Assembly: GCF_013408295.1 (NCBI RefSeq)
Contig: NZ_JACBYQ010000002.1
Coordinates: 744,001-808,000 of the forward strand
Length of the DNA: 64,000 nt
Origin: Psychromicrobium silvestre
Lineage (GTDB): Bacteria; Actinomycetota; Actinomycetes; Actinomycetales; Micrococcaceae
Direction of reading: 5' to 3'
Numbering within the stretch: position 1 is the stretch's first letter; each line of letters starts with the position of its first letter. Shown in pieces: positions 42,517 to 54,600 of the stretch. A program made the translations under genes and the position numbers. Below the pieces are notes generated by a model. That model searched no databases, was not told the origin of the DNA, and was given only the letters and a program-made list of their open reading frames with translations.

Positions 42517-43437
42517 CTATTTCTTGCCTGCGCTCCGAATGCGGGTCAAAGCCACTCCGGCCAGCGCCACCAACCCGCCAATAAAGCCCCAGAGCGTGGG
42601 GATCTCGCCGAGCCAGATCCAGGACATCAGAACCGTAATGGCGGGGACAGCGTAGGTGGAAGCGGAAAGTCTGCCAGCATCGAAGCGGGAAAGTGCGTAG
42701 GCCCAGGTGGTAAACGCGATTGCGGTGGGGAATATGCCTAGGTAGATCACCCCGAGGGTGCTTGCTACCGGGGCCGAGGCTACTTCTGAAACTAGCTGCC
42801 CGGAAAAGGGTAGACAGCAGAGGGCCCCAATGCCGGTGCCTAGCCAAGTGGCATGCACTGCGCTGATTGATCGGAGCACCGGTTTCTGCACAATCACGCT
42901 GAGCGCGGCGAAGACCGCTGCGAGCAGACACAGCCCCACCCCTAGTAGGTCCACGCTGCTTCGCTGACCCGAGCCCAGCGCGATCAAGGAAATTCCGGCC
43001 AGTGCTACGAATCCACCAATGATCAGCCAGCGCGGGAAGCCTTCTTTGAGGAAGATTCCGGCAAAGATGGCGATCAGGATCGGAGCCACATTGATGAGCA
43101 GCGCGCTGGTGCCAGCATCGAGGTGCTGCTCGGCGGTGTTCAGCGCCACGTTGTATCCGGCGAACCACATGAACGAATAACTCACGATAGCCAAGCCGCT
43201 ACGCCAATTGAGCCAGCCCTGAGGCATTTTGCGCAGCGTGGGCACGGCAATGAAACTCAACGCCAGGAAACCAACTAATAGCCGGCCAAGGCTTAGGGGG
43301 CCGGGGGAGTAGCTGGCTCCGATCACCCGGATGCCCACGAAGGCGGAGGCCCAGAGCACTAAGGTAACGACGACGGCGGCAATCGCCCAGGTTTGCGAAG
43401 GCTTAGCCGGGGTTTCGGTTGCGGTGTGTTCGATCAT
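42517..43437 (-). CDS. EamA/DMT family transporter
   Basis: 306-aa drug/metabolite transporter with ten membrane segments in two EamA repeats. Repeat 1 ends FAGYNVALNTAEQHLDAGTSALLINVAPILIAIFAGIFLKEGFPRW; repeat 2 ends with SASTYAVPAITVLMSWIWLGEIPTLWGFIGGLVALAGV, the standard EamA signature. It exports small metabolites such as amino acids; the substrate is unknown. Start 43437 is preferred to a GTG four codons upstream whose ribosome binding site would be too close. Confidence 0.92.
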   Translation of the reverse strand: MIEHTATETPAKPSQTWAIAAVVVTLVLWASAFVGIRVIGASYSPGPLSLGRLLVGFLALSFIAVPTLRKMPQGWLNWRSGLAIVSYSFMWFAGYNVALNTAEQHLDAGTSALLINVAPILIAIFAGIFLKEGFPRWLIIGGFVALAGISLIALGSGQRSSVDLLGVGLCLLAAVFAALSVIVQKPVLRSISAVHATWLGTGIGALCCLPFSGQLVSEVASAPVASTLGVIYLGIFPTAIAFTTWAYALSRFDAGRLSASTYAVPAITVLMSWIWLGEIPTLWGFIGGLVALAGVALTRIRSAGKK

Positions 43438-43656
43438 GGCGTGTTTCACTACTCCAAGCTACGACTCCTCGGTGGCCAAAGCTGGCGGTTTCCGGACACC
43501 TCTTGTCCTGATCTAATCGTTGCGCTGTCACCGGCGGATACTTCTGTGATGGACTCGTTTTTAAGTTGGTTTGGCGGATTCAGCTCTTAGGCCCTATAGT
43601 TTTAGAGGTCCACTTCGGGAAGCGATCGGGAAGCCGTTCGTCGAATTGTGTCCGAT

Positions 43657-43729
43657 GCCCCCATCGTCTAGCGGCCTAGGACACCGCCCTTTCACGGCGG
43701 CGGCACGGGTTCGAATCCCGTTGGGGGTA
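43657..43729 (+). tRNA. tRNA-Glu (anticodon TTC)
   Basis: Acceptor GCCCCCA pairs with TGGGGGT; anticodon loop CTTTCAC carries TTC; T-arm CGGGTTCGAATCCCG; discriminator A. No CCA is encoded. First of a three-tRNA cluster. Confidence 0.97.
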
Positions 43730-43773
43730 CGCATGGGAAATGGCTGGTAAGCTGTAACTCTTGCAAAAAGCAA

Positions 43774-43847
43774 GGCCCTGTAGCGCAGTTGGTTAGCGCG
43801 CCGCCCTGTCACGGCGGAGGTCGCGGGTTCAAGTCCCGTCAGGGTCG
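43774..43847 (+). tRNA. tRNA-Asp (anticodon GTC)
   Basis: Acceptor GGCCCTG pairs with CAGGGTC; anticodon loop CTGTCAC carries GTC; T-arm CGGGTTCAAGTCCCG; discriminator G, no encoded CCA. It follows tRNA-Glu by 44 bp. Confidence 0.97.
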
Positions 43848-43897
43848 CTAGGTTCCTTGAAGAAGGAATCCGGTGCACTATTGATGTTTAGCACCAA

Positions 43898-43970
43898 GGC
43901 TCTGTAGCTCAGTTGGTAGAGCGTTCGACTGAAAATCGAAAGGTCACCGGATCGACGCCGGTCGGAGCCA
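43898..43970 (+). tRNA. tRNA-Phe (anticodon GAA)
   Basis: Acceptor GGCTCTG pairs with CGGAGCC; anticodon loop CTGAAAA carries GAA; T-loop is ATCGACG; discriminator A. No CCA is encoded. Gene order Glu-Asp-Phe is usual in actinobacteria. Confidence 0.96.
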
Positions 43971-44276
43971 CCGTATTTAGTGGGAAGTAGGTTTACGCCG
44001 TTTCTGAGGTGTAGCCCCATTCTGATTCTTTAGAATGGCTGTCCAAGGAACGTATCTCTTCTTATTCTTGGTTCTTCCACGTTCCTATGGAATTTCACTC
44101 TCCCGGCTACAAAAGAACGTCACAAGTTGGAGACGATGGGAGAGTCGCACGAACTTAGGGTCGCCATTACAAGCAGCCCGGAAGATCGCCCAGAACCTTG
44201 AATCTTTGCGGAGCATCAATACCGGACGAGAACCACTCCGGCTGATGTGAAGGTACGGATGTTAAGTGTTGGCGGT
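43971..44276. other. Gene-poor stretch after the tRNA cluster
   Basis: About 305 bp, lower in GC than upstream DNA. An imperfect hairpin (ATTCT/AGAAT arms near 44018-44040) could end the tRNA transcript. The longest frame (44035-44250) has no recognisable similarity, so I do not call a gene. Confidence 0.5.
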
Positions 44277-44825
44277 TCAATAGAGACCTGGTGTCGGGTT
44301 TTTAATTTTGGGTGCCGTTGCGGCGAGGGTGATGAAAATAGCTGCTCCAAGTGAATACCACCAAACCCCGGCCCCGACGGCGGAGCCTCCCCTTGAAGTC
44401 AGGACGGCCGTCACGAGCCAGACTCCCAGAACTGACGAGCCCAACAGTAACGCAATGATTCGGGTGAATTTGATAGCCAACTGACTCTTTGTCTGTCTAA
44501 TCAGCGGAATGAGACTGATGATTGCTGCCGTGCACGTCAAAAGCAAGAGGACAAAGCAAGCCATGAGTGCGATGCCTAAAGGATCTCCGTCAACTTCTTG
44601 ACCAAGTGTGGTGGGGGCGGTGGCTAGAGAGACATCAGGCACGGAATGGTCCTTCGGGCCCAGATAAGGCAGAAACATGCCCATCAGCAAAACTGTGACA
44701 CAGAGTGACGCCGGAATATAGAGGTACAGAAGTCTTTCTACGCGGTCGATACGCTCTTTGAGCCGGGTGTATGCGTGGGCGTCCTTCGCCTCGGAGTTGT
44801 GTTTGCCTTGGGGTGCAGTAGTCAT
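44277..44825 (-). CDS. Four-pass membrane protein, unknown
   Basis: 182-aa hypothetical. Soluble basic N-terminus (TTAPQGKHNSEAKDAHAYTRLKERIDRVERLLYLY) with a short coiled-coil-like helix, then four membrane segments (IPASLCVTVLLMGMFLPYLG, GIALMACFVLLLLTCTAAIISLIPL, FTRIIALLLGSSVLGVWLVTAVL and YSLGAAIFITLAATAP). The ATG at 44825 has GAGAGGGA eight bases upstream. It resembles orphan proteins in islands; no function can be given. Confidence 0.65.
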   Translation of the reverse strand: MTTAPQGKHNSEAKDAHAYTRLKERIDRVERLLYLYIPASLCVTVLLMGMFLPYLGPKDHSVPDVSLATAPTTLGQEVDGDPLGIALMACFVLLLLTCTAAIISLIPLIRQTKSQLAIKFTRIIALLLGSSVLGVWLVTAVLTSRGGSAVGAGVWWYSLGAAIFITLAATAPKIKNPTPGLY

Positions 44826-45614
44826 TGGATGTCCCTCTCGAGTAGGTGAGGTGTAGTTGAGAGGCATCCGCGGTCGAAAGCACGCCCGAAGTTGGGGACT
44901 CTCACGTAGGGAATTATATAGTTGGGTGAATAAACCAGAGCCCTGTGTTGGTCGTTACGGCCGGGATTTTGATGAGATCATCTGTGTTTCTTCGAGACTA
45001 TTTCGATTCCAGGGTGTTCAGAACCCACCTCAAGATTCGTAAGGGACCGTCCAAGGTTGGCGACCCATTTGCCCTATCTTCACCCTTGTTCCGTCCGCGC
45101 CTTCGTAACCGCGCTTTACGTTCCCGCCTATCACTATCACTATCACCTTTCACGCGGTGCGGGATGACGACATGCCGCGCTCAGCATCTTGCAAGATTCT
45201 TCCGAGGGGACAACTCGAGGCTGAAACAAAGGGCTTCAATCGGAGCTCCTACGGTGAAGATCAAAATGATTATCAGATAGACCCGGGATGGACCGAAAGG
45301 GCTCCGCAGCCAGTGACCAGCATGGAGGTGATCGCCAAACTGTGACGAATCTAACTGTCTGCTTGATCGGCCCTGATTTAGAGGGCGCTGAGACGTTTTT
45401 TGCGGCTTCGAGAAGAACCTGATTAAGCTCAATGTCGCTTTTTTTGACTTCAGGCGCTATCCTATGATTCTTGGGGGAACGCAGGGAACGATTTTGCCAG
45501 GGCTTTGCAGTGCTGCGTGGGAACAGCACAGGCAGGCCCTGATGTTTGCAGTATGGGGACCAATACCACCAAGCTCGTTATTCGCACCGTGGTATTCGGT
45601 CAAAGGACATGTTT
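44826..45614. other. 790-bp gene-poor region upstream of the giant surface gene
   Basis: No ORF here looks like a protein. A 12-bp palindrome ATCTTGCAAGAT sits at 45186-45197. The last ~150 bp should hold the promoter and leader of the giant gene: TTGACT at 45444 and TATGAT at 45463 are present but only 13 bp apart, so no standard promoter is certain. Confidence 0.5.
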
Positions 45615-48600
45615 ATGCTGGCTTATTTATCGTCGTCGTTTTCCGGTCAGAGCAAGGCTGCCCAATTGAGGCGCCTCTTGGCGATGTTCATCATCACCGT
45701 ACTCTTTGTCGGGCCGCTGCCCATCATCTTGTCCTCGGGCGCAAACGCGACCACCCCGGGCACTCCAGGAGTGACCCAAGCGGGCACCCCGGTCTACACC
45801 GAGAATTTCTCCAACCAAAACGCTTCTGCGTCGGCAATCAATATCCTGGACTACACAGGTGGCGCCGCGGCAGGCAATATGACCTATACCGCAGACCCGC
45901 AGTACACTCCGGGTGGCGGTCAGTGTAATGGCTGGATTCTCAATTCGACTACTCCGCTGGAGGGCTCCGATCCTGGCTGTTTGAACAATCAGCCATCAGG
46001 CTGGGCTTCGATTCAGCAGATGGCGATCCAGCTTGGTTTGCAGCAAGGGCAGACCGCGGCCCAGGCCGCCAACAACCAGGTGTTGTCGGAGTACACCAAC
46101 AGCCCGTCCGGGGACATTGCAGCCGGTACCGAGTTTCAAACGGCAAGTTCCAGTTCTATCCCAGCGATTCCTGGACACTACTACGCAGTCTCCGCCTATT
46201 TCGCGGAGGTCAACTGTTTTGCACCCAATGCGAGCGAAACGTTCAGCCTCATTATTAACGGGACCCCCACTGTCCTCAGCACCGGGCTCAATCCTTGTAC
46301 GAGCAGCGACCCGTCCGTGCAGGTTAAGAAACTGCAGTCTGCGGCTTATCAGATTCCGGTAGGAACCACGGCTTCGCTCGGTTTGTCGCTCTATAACGCC
46401 ACCGCGACCGGTAGCGGTAACGATGTGGCTTTTGACCTTCCGCAGATTGTTGATGTGACTCCGCAGTTGGATAAGTCGTTTAGTCCGGCTTTGATTGCTC
46501 CTGGGCAGACTTCTACGGTGACTTTGACGGTTACTAATACGAGTGATCTCGCCGCGAAAAGCGATTGGGGTATTACGGATGCGTTGCCTGCGGGCGTGGT
46601 TATTGCGCCGACTCCCGCGATTGGTGGCACCTGTGCTCAGGTGACGGGTGCGCCTTTGGTCAGGACGGGGGTTGCTGGTTCTGGGACCTTCACGGTTACT
46701 GGTGGTGATTTAGCAGCGGGGCAGGCCTCTTGTACGGTCACTTTCAACGTAACGGCTGCCGCAGAGGGTACTTATACGAACGGCCCGGGGAATATCACCA
46801 CTAATCTGAACCCGCCGTCGAATGCGACGTTGGTGGTCAAAGCTCCTCGGATTACGCTCACTAAGGCTCTTGGCACTTCCCGGGCAGCGGCGGCTGATCA
46901 GTTCACCACACAGATCCGCACCGGCTCGGCGGCTGGACCGGTGGTCAATAGCACCCTGAACTCGACGACTACTGGTTCTGGGTCAACGGTGACCGCTGGT
47001 ACTGGTACTACGGGTGTTTTGGTTGCTTCGGCGGCGACCCCGTATTTTCTGACGGAAGCTGGTGCTAGTGGGGCTAATCTGGCTGCTTATAGTCAGACGA
47101 TTACTTGTACGGACTCGAATGGTTTGCAAACGGGTTTGCCGAACGGGGCTACCTTCAATGGATCGCTCTCTATTACGCCGGTGGCTGGTGCGAATATCAG
47201 TTGTGTACTGACTAACAGCGCCCTTCCGGTGCCGAATATCAATATCTCCAAGACTGCTGGAACCGTTACGGGCCCGGCGGCGAATGGTGATTACACCGCG
47301 AACTACACGGTCAAGGTCACGAACTCGGGCGCCGTGGCGGGCACGTATGGTTCCTTGACGGACACTCCTGCTTTTGCTGCGAATCTGCAGGCAACCGCAG
47401 CCAGCTGGACCTCTACTGGTACAGGGGCTGCTCCTGCAGGTTCAGCCGTGGGCGCTGGTCCTTATTCCTTGGCACCTGCTGGAACGAGTATCGGTATCGG
47501 TGTCACCCACACCTATAACGTTGCTGTCACTTTCCATTACACGAACACCACCCAAGCAGTTGCTTGTGCTGGTCCGGGTACCGGACTGTATAACTCGGTA
47601 TCCCTGCCTGCTGGACAGGAACAAGGATCGACTGCAGATAACTCGGCCTGTATTACTCCGCCTGCCCCGCCCGCTCCCGCAGTGTCCTTGGTGAAGTCGG
47701 TAACTGAGACCGCGTTGACCGGTCCTGGCCAGGTTTTGCATTATTCGTTCGTGGTGAAGAACACCGGGAATGTGACGTTGGCTCCGGTGACGGTGGCGGA
47801 GACTGCGTTCTCCGGTACAGGTACTGCTCCGGTGGTGACCTGCCCGGCGGGTGCCTCTTCGTTGGCTCCAGGCGCATCGGTGACCTGTACGGCGACGTAC
47901 ACGGTGACGCAGGCTGATTTTGACTCGGGTCAGGTAACCAATACCGCTGTCGCTCATGGCACCCCGCCTACCGGGCCGGTGGTGGACTCACCTCCTTCTT
48001 CGGCCGCGGTACCCGGCACAGCCAGCCCATCTATCACTTTGACCAAGACCGCCGATGCCAGTGCTATCACCAGCCCGGCTCAGGTAGGCCAGCTGATTAC
48101 CTATCACTTCACCTCGAAGAACACCGGTAACGTGACGTTGACCGGCGTCGTTATCAATGACCCCTTGGCCGGTTTGTCAGCTCTGACCTACACCTGGCCG
48201 GGAGCCGCTGGCACTTTGTTGCCGGGTCAGACGGTCACCGCCACTGCTACGTACGCGATCACTCAGGCTGATATCAATGCTGGGCATGTGGCGAACTCGG
48301 CGACAGTGACCGGTAACCCTCCGAGTGGTCCGCCCGTGACGGCGACTGCAAATACGGATACTCCGCTGCCACAGGGCTCGGCGATGACGTTCAGCAAGAC
48401 GGCTGATGCCTCGGCGGTGACTTCTCCGGCCGTGGTTGGCCAGGTGATTACTTATCACTTCACCGCGAAGAACACCGGTAACGTCACGCTGACCGGCGTC
48501 GTGATCAATGATCCGCACGCCGGTTTGTCCGCACTGACGTATACCTGGCCCGGTACCGCTGGTACTTTGCTGCCCGGTCAAACGGTCACGGCGACGGCGA

Positions 48601-51600
48601 CTTATGCGATCACCCAAGCTGATATTAATGCGGGTCATGTTGCCAATAGTGCGACGACGACGGGTACTCCGCCGTCAGGTCCTCCGGTCACTCCTCCGCC
48701 GGGAACCACGGACACCCCGCTGACTCCGAATGCCAGCCTGTCCTTGGTGAAGTCGGTAACTGAGACTGCGTTGACCGGTCCTGGCCAGGTTTTGCATTAT
48801 TCGTTCGTGGTGAAGAACACCGGGAATGTGACGTTGGCTCCGGTGACGGTGGCTGAGACCGCGTTCTCCGGTACCGGCGCGGCCCCGGTGATTACTTGTC
48901 CGGCGGGTGCCTCTTCGTTGGCTCCGGGCGCATCGGTGACGTGTACTGCGACGTACACGGTGACTCAGGCTGACTTTGACTCGGGTCAGGTGACCAATAC
49001 TGCTGTCGCTCATGGCACTCCGCTTACCGGGCCGGTGGTGGATTCCCCGCCGTCGTCTGCCGCGGTGCCTGGCACTTCTGCTCCTGCAATGACGTTTAGC
49101 AAGACTGCTGATGCGTCGGCGGTGACTTCTCCTGCGGTGGTTGGCCAGGTGATTACGTATCACTTCACCGCGAAGAATACCGGTAACGTGACGTTGACCG
49201 GTGTCGTGATCAATGATCCGCACGCTGGTCTATCTGCACTGACGTACACCTGGCCCGGTACCGCTGGTACTTTGCTGCCGGGTCAAACGGTCACGGCGAC
49301 CGCGACGTATGCGATCACTCAGGCTGATATTAATGCCGGTCATGTTGCCAATAGTGCGACGACGACGGGTACTCCGCCGTCGGGTCCGCCGGTGACGCCT
49401 CCGCCGGGAACCACGGATACTCCGTTGACGTCTAACCCGGCGATGACGTTCGCTAAGACTGCGGACTCCTCTGCCGTGACGTCTCCTGCCGTGGTTGGTC
49501 AGGTGATTACGTATCACTTCACCGCAACGAATACCGGTAACGTGACGCTGACGAATGTGGCGATCACTGACGGCCTGGCTGGTTTGTCTCCGCTGGTTTA
49601 CACCTGGCCGGGTACGGCTGGTACCTTGCTGCCGGGGCAGTCGGTCACGGCGACCGCTACCTACGCCATTACGCAGGCTGATATTAATGCCGGTCACGTG
49701 GCCAACTCTGCGACGACGACGGGTACGCCTCCGTCGGGTCCGCCGGTGACGCCTCCGCCGGGAACCACGGACACTCCGTTGACACCCGGTGCAGCGATGA
49801 CGTTCTCCAAGACGGCTGATGCGTCGGCGGTGACTTCTCCGGCAGTGATTGGCCAGGTTATTACCTATCACTTCACTGCGAAGAACACGGGTAACGTGAC
49901 GTTGACTGGCGTTGTGATCAATGATCCTCATGCTGGTTTGTCCGCGTTGGCGTATACCTGGCCGGGTACTGCTGGTACTTTGTTGCCGGGTCAGACGGTG
50001 ACGGCGACTGCGACGTATGCGATCACGCAAGCTGATATTAACGCGGGTCATGTGGCCAATAGCGCGACGACGACGGGTACGCCGCCGAGTGGTCCTCCGG
50101 TGACTCCTCCGCCGGGAACCACGGATACTCCGTTGACGTCTAGCCCGGCGATGACGTTCTCTAAGACTGCTGATGCCAGTGCTATCACTAGCCCGGCTCA
50201 GGTTGGTCAGGTGATTACCTATCACTTCACTGCGAAGAACACGGGTAACGTGACGTTAACCGGCGTCGTGATCAATGACCCTCATGCTGGTTTGTCTGCG
50301 TTGACGTATACCTGGCCCGGTACTCCTGGTACTTTGTTGCCGGGTCAGACCGTGACCGCGACTGCGACGTATGCGATCACGCAAGCTGACATTAACGCGG
50401 GTCATGTGGCCAATGCCGCGACGACGACGGGTACGCCGCCGAGTGGTCCTCCGGTGACTCCTCCGCCGGGAACCACGGATACTCCGTTGACGTCTAACCC
50501 GGCGATGACGTTCGCTAAGACTGCTGATGCGTCGGCGGTGACGTCTCCTGCCGTGGTTGGTCAGGTGATTACCTACAACTTCACTGCGAAGAACACGGGT
50601 AACGTGACGTTAACCGGCGTCGTGATCAATGACCCGCTGGCCGGTTTGTCTGCACTGACCTACACCTGGCCTGGGGTTGCCGGTACCTTGTTGCCGGGTG
50701 AGGTGGTCACAGCGACCGCTACCTACGCCATTACGCAGGCTGATATTGATGCCGGTCATGTGGCGAATGCTGCGACGACGACTGGTACGCCTCCGAGTGG
50801 TCCTCCGGTGACTCCTCCGCCGGGAACGACGGATACTCCGTTGACACCCGGTGCAGCGATGACGTTCTCCAAGACCGCTGATGCGTCGGCTGTTCAGAGC
50901 CCCGCGGTTGTTGGTGACCTGATTACTTATCACTTCACTTCTACTAATACCGGTAACGTGACGTTGACTGGCGTCGTGATCAACGACCCGCTGGCCGGTT
51001 TGTCAGCTCTGACCTACACCTGGCCCGGTACCGCTGGCACTTTGTTGCCTGGGCAGTCGGTCACCGCGACCGCTACCTACGCGATCACGCAGGCTGATAT
51101 TAATGCGGGTCATGTGGCGAATGCTGCGACGACGACGGGTACGCCGCCGAGCGGTCCGCCGGTGACGCCTCCACCGGGAACCACGGACACTCCGTTGACC
51201 CCCGGTGCAGCGATGACGTTCTCTAAGACTGCTGATGCTTCGGCAGTGACGTCTCCTGCGGTTGTTGGCCAGGTGATTACGTACAACTTCAGCGCGAAGA
51301 ACACGGGTAACGTGACGTTGACCGGTGTCGTGATCAACGATCCGCACGTTGGGTTGTCGGCGCTCACGTACACCTGGCCCGGTACTCCCGGCACGTTGTT
51401 GCCGGGTGAGACGGTGACCGCGACGGCGACGTATGCGGTGACGCAGGCTGATATTAATGCTGGTCACGTGGCCAACTCTGCGACGACGACTGGTACGCCT
51501 CCGAGTGGTCCTCCGGTGACTCCTCCGCCGGGGACCACGGATACTCCGTTGACGTCTAACCCTGCAATGACGTTTAGCAAGACGGCTGATGCTTCGGCCG

Positions 51601-54600
51601 TGACGTCTCCTGCAGTGGTTGGTCAGGTGATTACCTATCACTTCACTGCGAAGAACACGGGTAACGTGACGTTGACTGGCGTTGTGATCAACGATCCGCA
51701 CGTTGGGTTGTCGGCGTTGACGTATACCTGGCCCGGTACTCCTGGCACTTTGTTGCCGGGTGAGACGGTGACCGCGACCGCTACCTACGCGATCACCCAA
51801 GCGGACATTAATGCTGGTCACGTGGCCAATAGCGCGACGACGACAGGGACACCACCGTCGGGTCCGCCGGTCACGCCTCCGCCGGGAACTACAGATACCG
51901 CGTTGACGTCTAATCCTGCAATGACGTTCAGCAAGACTGCGGACTCCTCTGCAGTGACGTCTCCTGCCCAGGTGGGTCAGGTCATTACGTACAACTTCAC
52001 GGCAACGAATACGGGTAACGTGACGTTGACGAATGTGGTCATCAATGACCCCTTGACTGGTTTGTCGGCACTGATCTATACCTGGCCGGGTACGGCTGGT
52101 ACTTTGTTGCCGGGCGGGACGGTGACTGCGACTGCAACGTACGCGATCACGCAGGCTGATATCAATGCCGGTCACGTAGCGAACAGCGCGACGACGACGG
52201 GTACGCCTCCGAGTGGTCCGCCGGTCACGCCTCCGCCGGGAACGACGGATACTCCGTTGACGTCTAATCCTGCAATGACGTTCGCTAAGACTGCTGATGC
52301 TTCGGCAGTGACGTCTCCTGCCGTGGTTGGCCAGGTTATTACCTATAACTTCACGGCAACCAATACGGGTAACGTGACGTTGACTGGCGTTGTGATCAAT
52401 GACCCGTTGACTGGTCTTTCACCGTTGACCTACACCTGGCCCGGTACTGCCGGTATTTTGTTGCCGGGTGAGACGGTCACCGCTTCTGCGACGTATGCAA
52501 TCACGCAGGCCGATATCAATGCTGGTCATGTGGCGAATGCCGCGACGACGACGGGTACGCCGCCAAGTGGTCCGCCGGTCACTCCTCCGCCGGGAACGAC
52601 GGATACTCCGTTGACGTCTAATCCTGCAATGACGTTCGCTAAGACTGCTGATGCTTCGGCAGTGACGTCTCCTGCCGTGGTTGGCCAGGTTATTACCTAT
52701 AACTTCACGGCAACCAATACGGGTAACGTGACGTTGACTGGCGTTGTGATCAATGACCCGTTGACTGGTCTTTCACCGTTGACCTACACCTGGCCCGGTA
52801 CTGCCGGTATTTTGTTGCCGGGTGAGACGGTCACCGCTTCTGCGACGTATGCAATCACGCAGGCCGATATCAATGCTGGTCATGTGGCGAATGCCGCGAC
52901 GACGACGGGTACGCCGCCAAGTGGTCCGCCGGTGACTCCTCCGCCGGGAACGACGGATACTCCGTTGACGTCTAACCCCGCGATGACGTTCACTAAGACT
53001 GCTGATGCGTCGGCGGTGACGTCTCCTGCCGTGGTTGGTCAGGTGATTACGTATCACTTCACCGCTACCAATACGGGTAACGTGACGTTGACGAATGTGG
53101 TCATCAACGATGGTCTCGTTGGGCTCTCCCCGCTCACGTACACCTGGCCGGGAGTAGCTGGCGCGCTAGCACCCGGTGAGGTCGTCACCGCGACGGCGAC
53201 GTACGCCATTACGCAGGGCGATATTGATGCTGGTCATGTGGCGAACTCTGCGACGACGACTGGTACGCCTCCGTCGGGTCCGCCGGTGACGCCTCCGCCG
53301 GGAACCACGGATACTCCGTTGACGTCTAATCCGGCGATGAGCTTCGTCAAGACGGCTGACGCTACCGCGGTACATAACCCGTCCCAGGTTGGTGACGTGA
53401 TTACGTATCACTTCACGGCAACGAATACGGGTAACGTGACGTTGACGAATGTGGTCATCAATGACCCGTTGACTGGTTTGTCCGCACTGACCTATACCTG
53501 GCCGGGAGTAGCTGGCACGCTAGCACCCGGTGAGGTGCTGACGGCGACTGCGACGTATGCGGTGACGCAGGGCGATATTGATGCCGGTCATGTGGCGAAT
53601 GCTGCGACGACGACGGGTACGCCCCCGAGTGGTCCGCCGGTGACGCCTCCGCCGGGAACCACGGACACTCCGTTGCCGTCTAATCCGGCAATGAGTTTCG
53701 TCAAGACAGCCGATGCCAGCGGCGTTCAGAGCCCCGCAGCGGTGGGTAACCTGATCACCTATCACTTCACGGCGACCAACACCGGTAACGTGACGTTGAC
53801 GAATGTGGTCATCAATGACCCGTTGACTGGTTTGTCTGTACTGACCTATACCTGGCCGGGTACTCCTGGTACCTTGGCTCCGGGTGAGGTGCTGACGGCG
53901 ACTGCGACGTATGCGGTGACGCAGGGCGATATTGATGCCGGTCATGTGGCGAATGCTGCGACGACGACGGGTACGCCGCCGAGTGGTCCGCCGGTGACGC
54001 CTCCGCCGGGAACCACGGATACTCCGTTGCCGTCTAATCCGGCAATGAGCTTTAGCAAGACTGCTGACGCCAGTGCGGTTCAGAGCCCGGCAGTGGTCGG
54101 TGACCTGGTGACTTATCACTTCACCGCTACCAACACCGGTAACGTGACGTTGACCGACGTCGTGATCAATGACGGTTTGGTGGGGCTTTCCCCGTTGACC
54201 TACACCTGGCCGGGAGTAGCTGGCACGCTAGCACCGGGTCAGACGGTCACCGCGACTGCGACGTATGCCATCGCTCAGGCTGATATTGATGCTGGTCACG
54301 TAGCTAATAGCGCGACGACGACTGGTACGCCTCCGAGTGGTCCTCCGGTCACGCCTCCGCCGGGAACGACGGATACTCCGTTGACTCCGGCACCTGCCAT
54401 GACGTTCAGCAAGACTGCTGACGCCAGTGCGGTTCAGAGTCCGGCAGTGGTCGGTGACGTGGTGACCTACCACTTCACCGCGACCAACACCGGCAACGTC
54501 ACCCTGACGGGTGTCGTCGTCAATGACGGCTTGGTCGGTTTGTCACCGTTGACGTACACCTGGCCGGGAGTAGCTGGCACGCTAGCGCCCGGTGAGGTGC

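Noticed and set aside
45464-45928. ORF overlapping the start of the first giant
   Set aside because: It overlaps the signal peptide region in another frame, has no family likeness and is not in frame with the adhesin.
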